Source: Halobacillus litoralis (GTDB lineage Bacteria; Bacillota; Bacilli; Bacillales; Halobacillaceae). Taken from it: 64,000 nucleotides of DNA. The stretch spans positions 806,001 to 870,000 of the forward strand of contig NZ_WMEZ01000001.1 of the NCBI RefSeq assembly GCF_009856415.1, read 5' to 3'. The notes under the pieces were generated by a model. That model saw only the letters and a program-made list of their open reading frames with translations. It was not told the origin of the DNA and searched no databases. The translations under genes were made by a program, and so were the position numbers. Positions 1 through 8,574 of the stretch are shown piece by piece. Position 1 is the first letter of the stretch, and the number at the start of each line of letters is the position of its first letter.

Positions 1-487
1 TCTTGTTGAAGATTGTTGACATACTTGTAGCCGCTGATCCCATCATCTGATTCATCGCTTCCTGTACGGCACTCAAGGCAATTTCATTCAAATGTTCATC
101 TGGATCGGTTCCGTCACCGCCCAACATCAAATCGGCAATGATTGCTGCATCCTTCGTTCGGATGACGAGTACATTTTCACCCGAAAAACCATGGGTATAA
201 GTAACTCCGATGGCTACGTGCGGCTTTGGAAATTCATCAGGCAGATCTTTTCGTTCCAAGACGCTAATCTGTGGCGTTGTAATATCCACCTTTTGGTTCA
301 ATAGCGAAGATAGTGCGGTCGCTGAACTTCCGAATGAAATGTTGCCGATCTCACCTAAAGCGTCTTCCTCCAATGACGAAATCGTTTCTTCTCCTGCAAA
401 ATTTAAAGGGTCCTCTTCGTTGTCCGTGTCACCCCCGCCGTTCAAAAGCGCATCAATTTCATCTTGGGATAACATATCATCACTCAT
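1..487 (-). CDS. fliY: Flagellar switch/CheY-P phosphatase FliY, N-terminal part
   Basis: Partial gene, 162 codons visible, running off the left edge. FliY is a C-ring protein of Bacillus-type flagella that also dephosphorylates CheY-P. Residues 5-15 (MLSQDEIDALL) are the FliM-like CheY-P docking peptide. A CheC-type phosphatase motif follows with E46 and N49 (EIGN), and a second with E143 and N146 (VQEAMNQ), so both catalytic pairs are intact. The FliN-like C-terminal domain lies outside the window. The ATG overlaps the fliM stop by 8 nt, which indicates translational coupling at the distal end of the fla/che operon. Confidence 0.95.
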   Translation of the reverse strand, partial: MSDDMLSQDEIDALLNGGGDTDNEEDPLNFAGEETISSLEEDALGEIGNISFGSSATALSSLLNQKVDITTPQISVLERKDLPDEFPKPHVAIGVTYTHGFSGENVLVIRTKDAAIIADLMLGGDGTDPDEHLNEIALSAVQEAMNQMMGSAATSMSTIFNK

Positions 488-1481
488 TTTCTCCGGCACC
501 CCCTTGATATTCCTCTAATACTTGCACAGCCAGCTTATTCTTAGATTTACCTGGCTGAATGTAAAATTTAACTTCATCATCCACTTTCATTTTCAACGGT
601 TGATCAATCGGCTGGTCGAGGCGGATCACATCTTCTTTACCTAAGCCTAGAAATTGCTCTATGCTCATGTCGGCTTCTCCCAATACCGCCCGGACATCCA
701 ATTCCGCTTCCTTAATCGTATGGCTGATGGCTTGAACTTCCTCAGGATCCCGATTCTTAGGCTTTTCTTTTTGCATCCAGTAGTGGACAGACAGCCTCGG
801 AATGATCGGTTCTAGTACCACATGTGGAATGCAGATATTAATCATTCCGCTTGCCTCCCCGATGGTCGTGTTTAATGATACGACGACAACGGTTTCATTC
901 GGGGAAACCATCTGCAAAAATTGTGGATTCACTTCGAATTCTTCCAGTAAAGGGTCGATGTCGACAATCGATCCCCATGCTTCTTGATAATTTTCCAAAG
1001 ACCTTTCAAAAAGATGGGACATGATCGTCGTTTCAATTTCGGTCAAGTTCTCCACTTTGTTGACACTACTTCCTTTACCCCCAAGTACACGGTCCATCAT
1101 GGCGTAAGAAACGTTCGGGTTTGCTTCTAACAAGATCCGTCCTTCAAGGGGAGGCACGCTGAAAATATTCAGGATCGTCATCGTAGGAATCGACCGGATA
1201 AATTCCTCATAAGGCAACTGATCCACCGATGCCACTTCAATGTTCACATAAGTTCTCAGCTGCGCCGAAAAATAGGTGGTCAACAACCTGGAAAAGTTTT
1301 CGTGTATTCGTGTCAAACTTCTGATCTGATCTTTAGAAAAGCGGAGCGCCCTCTTAAAATCATAAACTCTAACCTTCTTTTCCTTTTTTTCCTTCTTTAG
1401 CTCTTCTGCATTCATCTCCCCGGTAGATAGGGCCGAAAGCAATGAATCGATCTCATTCTGCGAGAGAACCTCTTCCGCCAA
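480..1481 (-). CDS. fliM: Flagellar motor switch protein FliM
   Basis: 333 aa, full length for the family. FliM forms the middle of the C-ring, binds CheY-P and transmits the switch signal to FliG. The N-terminus (LSQNEIDSLLSAL) is the CheY-P binding helix. The central CheC-like middle domain spans roughly residues 45-235, and the C-terminal SpoA/FliN-like domain roughly 255-325 (VRAVLGEADMSIEQFLGL). It lies between fliL (27 nt gap) and fliY (8 nt overlap), the standard Bacillus order. Confidence 0.97.
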   Translation of the reverse strand: MAEEVLSQNEIDSLLSALSTGEMNAEELKKEKKEKKVRVYDFKRALRFSKDQIRSLTRIHENFSRLLTTYFSAQLRTYVNIEVASVDQLPYEEFIRSIPTMTILNIFSVPPLEGRILLEANPNVSYAMMDRVLGGKGSSVNKVENLTEIETTIMSHLFERSLENYQEAWGSIVDIDPLLEEFEVNPQFLQMVSPNETVVVVSLNTTIGEASGMINICIPHVVLEPIIPRLSVHYWMQKEKPKNRDPEEVQAISHTIKEAELDVRAVLGEADMSIEQFLGLGKEDVIRLDQPIDQPLKMKVDDEVKFYIQPGKSKNKLAVQVLEEYQGGAGENE

Positions 1482-1508
1482 AACCTCACCCCCCTTTCTT
1501 CTTCTCTA

Positions 1509-1925
1509 TTATTGAAGGACTTTGTTTACTGTGTAGACGTCTGTGACTTCTCCTTCAGACATGAACTCATTCAGTTTTAACTTAACCTTTGCTTCCAGGT
1601 CAGATAATCCGGATTGAAAGGTCTCAGAATTCATGGTTGATAATTCTTTCAGCAAAACATTCTGCATTTGAAAGTCTCTCTTCTTTAATTCTTCCATAGA
1701 TTCTTTGCTGTCTGTTACCACACGAAAGCTGATCCGGACATAGTCGCCGTTTTGCAAGTCCGTAGTGATTTCCTCTGTTAAAAAAGAGGCTTCACGAATA
1801 TCATCGATCGATCTTTCCCCGCTCGCCTTGCTTTCTCCGTTAAAATTAAGCACAAGTACAAGCGCTACGACACCAATGACGGTCAGAGTACTTAGCGTAA
1901 TCACCATCACTTTAAATCCATTCAT
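1509..1925 (-). CDS. fliL: Flagellar basal body-associated protein FliL
   Basis: 138 aa. A short cytoplasmic start is followed by one hydrophobic segment at about residues 6-27 (VMVITLSTLTVIGVVALVLV) and an extracytoplasmic domain that matches FliL. FliL surrounds the stator ring and supports torque. Its ATG overlaps the end of the upstream flbD/swrD reading frame by 4 nt (ATGA type). Length and position in the operon agree with the family. Confidence 0.93.
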   Translation of the reverse strand: MNGFKVMVITLSTLTVIGVVALVLVLNFNGESKASGERSIDDIREASFLTEEITTDLQNGDYVRISFRVVTDSKESMEELKKRDFQMQNVLLKELSTMNSETFQSGLSDLEAKVKLKLNEFMSEGEVTDVYTVNKVLQ

Positions 1926-2161
1926 TTATCCTCACCTGCCTTGTCTGCCACTCTGACGATACCGATTTCTTTGTAATACCTAGTAACCTTTTCAACAACC
2001 TCTCCTTCACTTTCTTTCACGAGGAATGTTCGACCCGTTGTAGTCATCACTGTCGTGTCAGGGTTCGACTGGATTTGCTCTATGTAGATTGCGTTGAAAG
2101 TAAATGGCTGTCCGTTTAATTTAGTTAATGTAATCATCGTATGGTAGAGAGAGGCGATCAA
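1922..2161 (-). CDS. swrD: FlbD/SwrD family flagellar protein
   Basis: Small cytoplasmic protein of the FlbD (SwrD/YlzI) family, needed for full motor power and swarming in B. subtilis. The conserved core begins MITLTKLNGQPF, followed by residues typical of the family (YIEQIQSNPDT, GRTFLVKES). Start choice is uncertain. A TTG at 2161 has a good AGAGGGG site 5 nt upstream and gives 79 aa. The ATG at 2137 matches the usual family N-terminus (71 aa) but has no ribosome binding site close by. It overlaps fliL by 4 nt. Confidence 0.85.
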   Translation of the reverse strand: MIASLYHTMITLTKLNGQPFTFNAIYIEQIQSNPDTTVMTTTGRTFLVKESEGEVVEKVTRYYKEIGIVRVADKAGEDK

Positions 2162-2181
2162 GCACGCCCCTCTATCCTTTC

Positions 2182-3090
2182 TTATCGTTTCAAGTTGACA
2201 AGCTCTTGTAAGATTTCATCCGATGTAGTGATGATTCTTGTGTTTGCCTGGAAACCACGTTGAGCAGTGATCATTTCAGTGAAAGACTCGGCAAGATCGA
2301 CATTAGACATCTCTAGGGCGCCAGATACTGTCTGCCCTGTACCATTTTGGCCAGGTGCAATTAAATCATCTATGCTGGCCAAACCTTCGCCATCAAGGGA
2401 GTAAACTCCAGCGTTATTGGTATTCTGAAACGCATTTCCTCCGATTTTTTGCAGACCACTAGGATTAGAGAATTGCGCCAAACGAATTTGACCAGCAATA
2501 GCTGTATTGCCTGTACTATCGATGTAATTGACTGTGCCATCGGTCTGGATGCTAAAACTTTGAGCATCTGTCGGAATAGTGATTGCACCTGCTCCTCCAT
2601 TTTCTCCATTTTGACCAATCAGGTATTTACCTTCCCCATTTACAATGGCACCATCACTATCCAGGTAAAAGTTCCCTGCGCGTGTAAAAGATAAATTTAC
2701 AGCTTGCAGGTCAAGAGCATCGTCCTCCGTTGAAATGGAGAGATCCTCTGTTCCTTCACCTAAAACGAACATCCCATCTCCTTCTAGAGCTAAATCCAAT
2801 GGACGGTTTGTCGTTTGTCTGTTCCCCTGAGTATGGATTGTATCAATGGATCCTACTTGAGAACCAAGTCCCACTTGGGAAGGGTTCAAACCTCCTCTAA
2901 TATTCTCTCCATCAGCCAAAGCCGTAGGTCCTTGAGCTGCAGACATCGTCTGGCTCATCATATCCTGAAAAGTGACCCTTCCTTTTTTGTAACCATACGT
3001 ATTGACGTTTGCGATGTTATTTCCAATCGTATCGAGCTTTGTCTGAAAACCTTTCATGCCAGAAATCCCTGAGTACATTGAACGTAGCAT
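2182..3090 (-). CDS. flgE: Flagellar hook protein FlgE (FlgG-like)
   Basis: 302 aa structural subunit of the hook. The N-terminus MLRSMYSGISGMKGFQ and the following NNIANVNTYGYKK are the rod/hook-family signature. The C-terminus (SNVDLAESFTEMITAQRGFQ, then QELVNLKR) is the matching coiled-coil end. An upstream in-frame start would add 13 residues, but the AAAGGAA site lies directly before this ATG. Somewhat longer than the B. subtilis homologue (264 aa), with extra residues in the middle domain around 60-150. Older annotations may call it flgG. Confidence 0.93.
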   Translation of the reverse strand: MLRSMYSGISGMKGFQTKLDTIGNNIANVNTYGYKKGRVTFQDMMSQTMSAAQGPTALADGENIRGGLNPSQVGLGSQVGSIDTIHTQGNRQTTNRPLDLALEGDGMFVLGEGTEDLSISTEDDALDLQAVNLSFTRAGNFYLDSDGAIVNGEGKYLIGQNGENGGAGAITIPTDAQSFSIQTDGTVNYIDSTGNTAIAGQIRLAQFSNPSGLQKIGGNAFQNTNNAGVYSLDGEGLASIDDLIAPGQNGTGQTVSGALEMSNVDLAESFTEMITAQRGFQANTRIITTSDEILQELVNLKR

Positions 3091-3173
3091 ATTGTCGACA
3101 TTCCTTTCCTTTGGTGGATTCATCCGCATCGATCGGTCAGCAGATGTTGAAGGCTTCCCGGTTTGGGTCCAGC

Positions 3174-3539
3174 CTATTCGTTTACAAAAATCGTTCCATT
3201 AATGTTCGTGAAAATTTGAGACTGTGTTTCGTTACGATCCATGGCTGTTACAACCGTTCGATTTTTTGAACTGACCACAAGTGCCACATCGTTGAGCACG
3301 ACCAAGGATTGGTCCACCCCTTTTTTACTGGCTTCCGTCATTTTCTCTCCGATTTTTGTCCAAGTTTGTTCACTGATCTCAATCTTACGGTGTCTCATCC
3401 GTTCCATCGCATGTTTACTCACTTTGATCTCTTTCGCTTCCTGTAGAAACTGTTGGAAGGGAGCGTTAGGTTTCTGATTCAGTGACCTTTTCTTAGGTAT
3501 AGGTAACGGCCGGTGAAAAGATTGAATACGTGGATCCAT
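3174..3539 (-). CDS. Flagellar operon protein, TIGR02530 (flg_new) family
   Basis: 121 aa. It matches the small family annotated only as flagellar operon protein, found between flgD and flgE in many Bacillaceae and Clostridia. Visible traits are a basic, proline-containing N-terminus, a conserved patch KVSKHAMERMRHRKI around residues 39-53, and a beta-rich C-terminus (DVALVVSSKNRTVVTAMDR, then IFTNINGTIFVNE). The start lies 1 nt from the flgD stop, so the two are co-translated. No biochemical role is established; position suggests a hook-assembly role, which is inference. Confidence 0.85.
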   Translation of the reverse strand: MDPRIQSFHRPLPIPKKRSLNQKPNAPFQQFLQEAKEIKVSKHAMERMRHRKIEISEQTWTKIGEKMTEASKKGVDQSLVVLNDVALVVSSKNRTVVTAMDRNETQSQIFTNINGTIFVNE

Positions 3540-3540
3540 G

Positions 3541-4008
3541 TTATTCCTCTTGGGCCGGGGTCTCAGGTTTACTGTCCACTTCAGCCACTTTGGTCATGTA
3601 TTCTACTGAGATTTTCTCCCCTGATTTGAGTTCTAAGTAGGTTTCTGTCCCACTCTGATTGACGGATTGTACAATATCTGATTCCGTTCGCTCCAGTAAT
3701 CCTGTTTCTTGATCATAAACAGGATAAGAAACTTCTTTTCCAATCAATCCACTATATTGAATAAGTGGAGGGAGATTCTGGCTGTCCATGAATCTTTGAA
3801 AGGACTGTGACATGTTGGTCATCTGTTCCAAGCTTGAGAACTCTGTCATTTGTGATATGAACTCTTTGTCTTTCATAGGGTCTAACGGATTTTGGTTTTT
3901 AATCTGGGCCATAAGGATTTTCAGAAAGTCGTCCTTACCTAGTGCGTTGCTTCCAGTACCCCGCACCTGCTGGTTTTTCAAATATAGAGAAGGATCGATA
4001 CTTGTCAT
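3541..4008 (-). CDS. flgD: Flagellar hook assembly scaffold FlgD
   Basis: 155 aa. FlgD caps the growing hook and guides FlgE polymerisation. The signature is LGKDDFLKILMAQIKNQNPL followed by DPMKDKEFISQMTEFSSLEQ, at residues about 23-65. The C-terminal part is short (Bacillus type) and lacks the large Fn3/tudor extension of proteobacterial FlgD. It sits 8 nt downstream of fliK and 1 nt upstream of the flg_new gene. Confidence 0.95.
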   Translation of the reverse strand: MTSIDPSLYLKNQQVRGTGSNALGKDDFLKILMAQIKNQNPLDPMKDKEFISQMTEFSSLEQMTNMSQSFQRFMDSQNLPPLIQYSGLIGKEVSYPVYDQETGLLERTESDIVQSVNQSGTETYLELKSGEKISVEYMTKVAEVDSKPETPAQEE

Positions 4009-4016
4009 ACCATCAC

Positions 4017-5447
4017 CTATACTTTCTCATTCATTAATATTTCGTGGAAAGAGAGTTCTCCGTCCTCTGAATCTTCCACGTGGTCTTGTTCCAAATCATG
4101 ATTGTGTTGCTGTTGATCTCTTTCTTTATTGCCGCTATCCATATGTTCCTGGAGCTGTTGCTGCAAAGCGGAAGCTTCCACCTTCTCTATCACCACCTGC
4201 TGAGGGGAGAACATATGTCTCAGTTGCGTTTTGTTTCCTTCCAGCATCTCTTTGGCGGCTTGACTCGTGGCAAGTATTTTCACAGCCATTTCCCCATTGA
4301 TTTGAGTGAATTTCACAGTAAGATCCCCGAGGTTTCCTGGTTTCAACTTAATCAGCATTTCCATGTTGCCTTTAGGATTTGTGAACATGCGACTGGATTG
4401 AATGATTCTCTCCATCTCGCTGAGCAACTGCTTTGAAGTAGATGAGCCCTCTTGATTCTGGTTCATTTGGATGACATACTGTTCCACTTTTGTCATGGGC
4501 ATCATTGAAACATTTGATAATAGCTGATGCTTGGATGCTTGAAGTTTAGAATCTTGCTGAACTTCCTCTCCCAGAGTTTGCTTCACCCATTTGACGATGT
4601 CCTTGCCTGTCACCGGTGTTTGTTGATGATAGGATTTAGGGACATCCATACGGTTTTGATACATATGGACAAGCTTATTGAACACCTGTCGTTCTTGAAT
4701 AGAAGCATCTTTTGTAACCCTTTCCAGGAGACCATGACCCGGTCCTTTTGCTTTGTTCGGTAAGGACTCAACGAGTTGCATGAACTTCTGCATCAACTCT
4801 TTCATTTCTTTACCTGCTTTATGAGAAACATGAGGTGAAGGACCATTTCCAGCAAATGTCTGAATGATACTTCTCATCTCCTGCCATGTCTTATGTAAGG
4901 TTTCTTCTGTGTTGACAGGATTGGAAGTGAATGGGAACTTTTCACCAGTAGATGATGATAAGGAAAGGTTTAACATCGAGCTTTCACTTCTCGAGGTGAC
5001 TGTTGTCATCAGCGATGTCAGTTCCTTGAATGTCGCGGCCAAGTCTTGTTTTCCAACGGATAAATCAGAAAAAGTATTTTCAGGTATGAACTCTTGTTCC
5101 AACTTCTTCATGGGTGAAATCATACTCGAGATAAGTCCTTCAGAAGCCGTTTCTTTAGCTCGTTGGAGGGTTTCTCTCCAGTTCAACCCTTCGCCCTCAG
5201 GCCATTCTCCTTGTTGAACCAGGTTTGAAATCATAGTCTCGATTTTTTCAATGAGTGCTACGAATTTCGCTGTTGTTTCCTCAGTTTTGACTTCTTTTGC
5301 GTCCGTCAATGAGGTCATCCTTTGAAAATCCATGAGAAGGGAACCAAAGAGACCTCCTCCTGGCTCTCCTTCCCCTTTTTGTTGCGTATTAGGATTCATC
5401 ATCATTTTTTGAGAATTCCCTAAAACCGTCATCATAGCTGTATTCAC
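4017..5447 (-). CDS. fliK: Flagellar hook-length control protein FliK
   Basis: 476 aa. Secreted ruler that switches the export gate from hook to filament substrates. The long low-complexity N-terminal two-thirds is Met-, Gln- and Ser-rich. The C-terminal Flg_hook domain at about residues 350-430 contains LIKLKPGNLGDLTVKFTQIN and QLRHMF. A longer reading frame reaches 5552, but it would overlap motE by 80 nt. The GTG at 5447, preceded by AAAGGGGG, is the likely start. The acidic/His tail is typical of Bacillus FliK. Confidence 0.88.
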   Translation of the reverse strand: MNTAMMTVLGNSQKMMMNPNTQQKGEGEPGGGLFGSLLMDFQRMTSLTDAKEVKTEETTAKFVALIEKIETMISNLVQQGEWPEGEGLNWRETLQRAKETASEGLISSMISPMKKLEQEFIPENTFSDLSVGKQDLAATFKELTSLMTTVTSRSESSMLNLSLSSSTGEKFPFTSNPVNTEETLHKTWQEMRSIIQTFAGNGPSPHVSHKAGKEMKELMQKFMQLVESLPNKAKGPGHGLLERVTKDASIQERQVFNKLVHMYQNRMDVPKSYHQQTPVTGKDIVKWVKQTLGEEVQQDSKLQASKHQLLSNVSMMPMTKVEQYVIQMNQNQEGSSTSKQLLSEMERIIQSSRMFTNPKGNMEMLIKLKPGNLGDLTVKFTQINGEMAVKILATSQAAKEMLEGNKTQLRHMFSPQQVVIEKVEASALQQQLQEHMDSGNKERDQQQHNHDLEQDHVEDSEDGELSFHEILMNEKV

Positions 5448-5472
5448 TTTTGCACCCCCTTTCAAGGAAGCC

Positions 5473-6048
5473 TTAGTCTTCAATAAGAATACTTGCGATA
5501 TTTGCTGCTGTTTCCGCATCCATCTGACCAAGGATTTCTCCTCTTTCCTCACTAGCTACATCATTCAAAACTTGCACCGCTAAATTTTCGTTCATACTTT
5601 CAAGAATAGGGGCAGCCGCTTCTGGATCCATTTCTTGAAATGATTGTGCCATTTCCGCCGTTTTTGAATTCTCGTTGCTATCATCTTCTGACCTTGCATC
5701 TTCTAAATCGGCTTCCAGCTGCACCACCTGTTGCTCGAGTTCATTGATTTGATTTTGCTTGCTATCAGATTTTGATTGCAGTTCTTCCATTTCAGCTTCT
5801 TTGTTGGCAATTACTGCCTTTAACCGGTCAACCTCGCTGGCCACTGAATTTTCACTTTCAGATGAAGCTTCTGTGGACATGCCTGGAATACGACTTGTAT
5901 ATTTCTCAGCTTCTTCAAATACATTAACTCCACTTAACGTAAGAACAATCAACGTCAACGTAATAAGAAAAATCAGGGGAAAGAAAATGGCTGCGAAGAT
6001 TTTAGAAAAAGATTTCTTGTTTTTTTGCGTATGTCCACTCTTTGCCAT
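5473..6048 (-). CDS. ylxF: MotE-domain protein YlxF (flagellar chaperone-like membrane protein)
   Basis: 191 aa. It has a basic N-terminus, one membrane segment at about residues 17-39 (IFAAIFFPLIFLITLTLIVL), a coiled coil at about 72-125, and a C-terminal MgtE-N-like/MotE domain (MDPEAAAPILESMNENLAVQ, then LGQMDAETAANIASIL). It resembles B. subtilis YlxF, found between fliJ and fliK. MotE proteins have been described as chaperones for motility proteins; a direct assignment here rests on domain and position. Confidence 0.85.
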   Translation of the reverse strand: MAKSGHTQKNKKSFSKIFAAIFFPLIFLITLTLIVLTLSGVNVFEEAEKYTSRIPGMSTEASSESENSVASEVDRLKAVIANKEAEMEELQSKSDSKQNQINELEQQVVQLEADLEDARSEDDSNENSKTAEMAQSFQEMDPEAAAPILESMNENLAVQVLNDVASEERGEILGQMDAETAANIASILIED

Positions 6049-6052
6049 TCCA

Positions 6053-6502
6053 TCACCTATTCTGAAAATTTAAGTATTGTTGCATGGATAGTTCATCCAT
6101 CTGTTTGTTTTCTTCACTTTTCATAAGATGCCATTGCTCATCCCGCTTATGCTCTACAATTTTTTCAAACTTTTTCACCTCTATATGAGCAGCCGAAAGT
6201 TTGACTTGCTTTTGTTGCATATTTAGTCTTGCTTTTTGGACAGCGGGCTGAAGGTGATCGATCGTCTCCTGTAAACCTTGTATGTATCGTTGATGCCGCA
6301 CGATCGCTTCCGCTCTCACTGTATGGTTTTTCATTTCTTCCTCAAAGCTGTTTTCTGCTACTTCTTTCTTCTTAAGGCATGCATAAAGTTTTTCTGCCTG
6401 TTTTTCGAAATCATTGACAGCATCCTGATATACCTTCTGAGTCTTTTGCTTCTCTCGATCTCTTAGATCTCTCATTCTTTGGAATGTTTGAATATCAGCC
6501 AT
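6053..6502 (-). CDS. fliJ: Flagellar export protein FliJ
   Basis: 149 aa, almost entirely helical coiled coil with heptad-like runs (FQRMRDLRDREKQKTQKVYQ at the start). FliJ is the stalk-like component of the FliH-FliI-FliJ export ATPase and a chaperone escort. Its sequence diverges quickly between species, so the call relies on length, coiled-coil nature and location 13 nt after fliI. The downstream ylxF begins 4 nt after its stop. Confidence 0.9.
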   Translation of the reverse strand: MADIQTFQRMRDLRDREKQKTQKVYQDAVNDFEKQAEKLYACLKKKEVAENSFEEEMKNHTVRAEAIVRHQRYIQGLQETIDHLQPAVQKARLNMQQKQVKLSAAHIEVKKFEKIVEHKRDEQWHLMKSEENKQMDELSMQQYLNFQNR

Positions 6503-6515
6503 GTCCTGCGGCCTC

Positions 6516-7820
6516 CTATACGAACAGATTTCTCAAATCTTCCACTGACTTCTCAAAGCTTGCTGGTTCATGGATCCCCTGTCTTAAAAATTGAATGATG
6601 GTAGAGTGGTAGGATATCGCTTGATCGATTTCCATACTCGATCCTTTTTTGTAAGCTCCAATTTGGATCAACTCACTATTCTCTTCGTAAGTAGCTAAAA
6701 GGGCCCGCAGCTTCTCAGCAGATTCTTTATGTTCAGGAGAAGCAATTTGCTTCATGACGCGGCTGATTGATTTTAAGATGTTGATGGCTGGAAAATGCCC
6801 CTGTTCTGCAAGTTTACGATCGAGAACAAAGTGACCATCGAGAATTCCACGTACGGTATCAGAAATTGGCTCATTCAAGTCATCGCCATCAACTAAAACC
6901 GTATAAAAAGCAGTAATCGTTCCGTTTGTACTTGACCCTGTACGCTCTAATAATTTCGGTAAAAGAGCAAATACAGATGGGGTATAACCTTTAGTTGTAG
7001 GCGGCTCGCCTGTAGCGAGACCAATTTCACGCTGTGCCATAGCAAAACGTGTGACAGAGTCCATCATCAAATTGACGTTATATCCTTGATCGCGAAAATA
7101 TTCACTGATGGCTGTTGCCGTGTAAGCTCCTTTCACTCTCATCAAGGCAGGCTGATCGGAAGTGGCAACGACGAGGATCGAGTTTTTCAACCCTTCCTCC
7201 CCCAGATCATTTTCAATGAACTCTCTCACTTCACGCCCTCGTTCGCCAATGAGAGCAATCACATTCAAATCGGCTGAGCTGTTTCTAGCAATCATCCCCA
7301 TCAAGGTACTTTTACCAACCCCGCTTCCCGCGAAAATGCCGATCCTCTGTCCCTTGCCAACGGTCAACATCGTATCGACAGCTCTCACGCCGACTTGAAT
7401 TGGTTCGTGAATCGGTGGACGCTGGAGCGGGTTGGGAGGGTTTTGATCTGTCGGATACCCCTTTACACCGAGTGGCATCGACGCTCCATCTAACGGGTGC
7501 CCCGTAGCATCGAGAATCTTACCGACAAGTCCCATCCCGACTTTGATTCGCATGGGTTCACCGGTTGCTTCAACAATGCTGCCAGGACGCACTTCTTTCA
7601 CTTCCCGAAAAGGCATTAAAAGGATGTTTTCATTGTTGAAACCAACAACCTCGGCTGCGATCTTTTCTTTATGTTCTGACGTATGGATATAACACAAATC
7701 ACCGACAGAGGCTTCCGGCCCTTTGGATTCAATCATAAGTCCGACAACTCTATGAATTTTCCCATACCTTTTCATAGATTCTGCATTGGCGATCGCATCA
7801 AAATAACGCTGACTATCCAT
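6516..7820 (-). CDS. fliI: Flagellum-specific ATP synthase/export ATPase FliI
   Basis: 434 aa, F1-beta-like ATPase that drives unfolding and delivery of substrates to the type III export gate. Walker A is GIFAGSGVGKSTLMGMIAR (about residue 160). The Walker B region is YNVNLMMDSVTRFAMAQREI. The ATPase-family signature PSVFALLPKLLERTG is intact. The chosen ATG overlaps the fliH stop by 8 nt and has GAGGAG 7 nt upstream; a start 7 codons earlier lacks this spacing. Confidence 0.97.
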   Translation of the reverse strand: MDSQRYFDAIANAESMKRYGKIHRVVGLMIESKGPEASVGDLCYIHTSEHKEKIAAEVVGFNNENILLMPFREVKEVRPGSIVEATGEPMRIKVGMGLVGKILDATGHPLDGASMPLGVKGYPTDQNPPNPLQRPPIHEPIQVGVRAVDTMLTVGKGQRIGIFAGSGVGKSTLMGMIARNSSADLNVIALIGERGREVREFIENDLGEEGLKNSILVVATSDQPALMRVKGAYTATAISEYFRDQGYNVNLMMDSVTRFAMAQREIGLATGEPPTTKGYTPSVFALLPKLLERTGSSTNGTITAFYTVLVDGDDLNEPISDTVRGILDGHFVLDRKLAEQGHFPAINILKSISRVMKQIASPEHKESAEKLRALLATYEENSELIQIGAYKKGSSMEIDQAISYHSTIIQFLRQGIHEPASFEKSVEDLRNLFV

Positions 7821-8574
7821 TTCCCATCTCCTCATTCGCAACTGAAAGCAGGTGTTGTCTGAGTTCTGATAACTGTGTATCTATACTTCCATCAAGCCTT
7901 CCAAACTGCGATTCCACGATACAGGCGTCAGGGTTTAACTCTTCTTCTGCATAAATGCTTAAATGTGAAGAAGGGGTGATCAATCGTTCTAGTTCATCAG
8001 ACTGTCTGTGAACAAAGTCGTATTTTTCTGGATGGACATACAAAGCGACTTCAGGTTGCCCTTTAACCTCTTCCATCACATTTTTTACCATTGGCAAAAA
8101 CAACGTCGGGTCTTCTTCCAGTTTCGTGCTGAGAATTTTCTCGGCTGTTTTCATAGCCACCTCTACGATCGTTCTCTCGCTATTTGTAACCATAAGGTCA
8201 TGCGAAGCTTTCGCTTTTTGGATGATTTCATTAGCCTGAGATAATCGGGCTTGTAAGTTATCGTAGCCTTCTTTATGACCTTGCCTGAAACCCTCGTCCA
8301 TCCCTTTTTGATAGGCTTCATTTTCAATTACTTTCTTCTCTTCTTGCCAAGTCGCTTTCATCGACTCTATTTCTTTTTCCGTTGATATAATCAACTGTTC
8401 CCTTTGATTCCTTGCTGCCTCTAAATCTTTTTGGGCTTGTTCCAACTCTTGGTTGATTTGTAGACTTTTTTGTTCTTGTTCACTTTCCTTAACTTCTTGT
8501 CCTTGAATATGTACGGGTCTTAAACCGATGACACGACCATTCGATGAAGGTTCATGTTTAGACAATGATGTCAT
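7813..8574 (-). CDS. fliH: Flagellar assembly protein FliH
   Basis: 253 aa. FliH binds and restrains FliI. The N-terminal half is a long charged coiled coil (residues about 28-120) ending in the GxxxG-like helix region (KGMDEGFRQGHKEGYDNLQA). The C-terminal globular domain resembles the V/F-type ATPase peripheral stalk subunit E/delta (VEVAMKTAEKILSTKL). The start overlaps the fliG 3' end by 17 nt. The ATG after AGAGGTGG was preferred to a GTG three codons earlier. Confidence 0.92.
   Translation of the reverse strand: MTSLSKHEPSSNGRVIGLRPVHIQGQEVKESEQEQKSLQINQELEQAQKDLEAARNQREQLIISTEKEIESMKATWQEEKKVIENEAYQKGMDEGFRQGHKEGYDNLQARLSQANEIIQKAKASHDLMVTNSERTIVEVAMKTAEKILSTKLEEDPTLFLPMVKNVMEEVKGQPEVALYVHPEKYDFVHRQSDELERLITPSSHLSIYAEEELNPDACIVESQFGRLDGSIDTQLSELRQHLLSVANEEMGNG

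Noticed and set aside
5448-5552. N-terminal extension of fliK by 35 codons
   Set aside because: It would overlap motE by 80 nt; the GTG at 5447 has a strong AAAGGGGG site.
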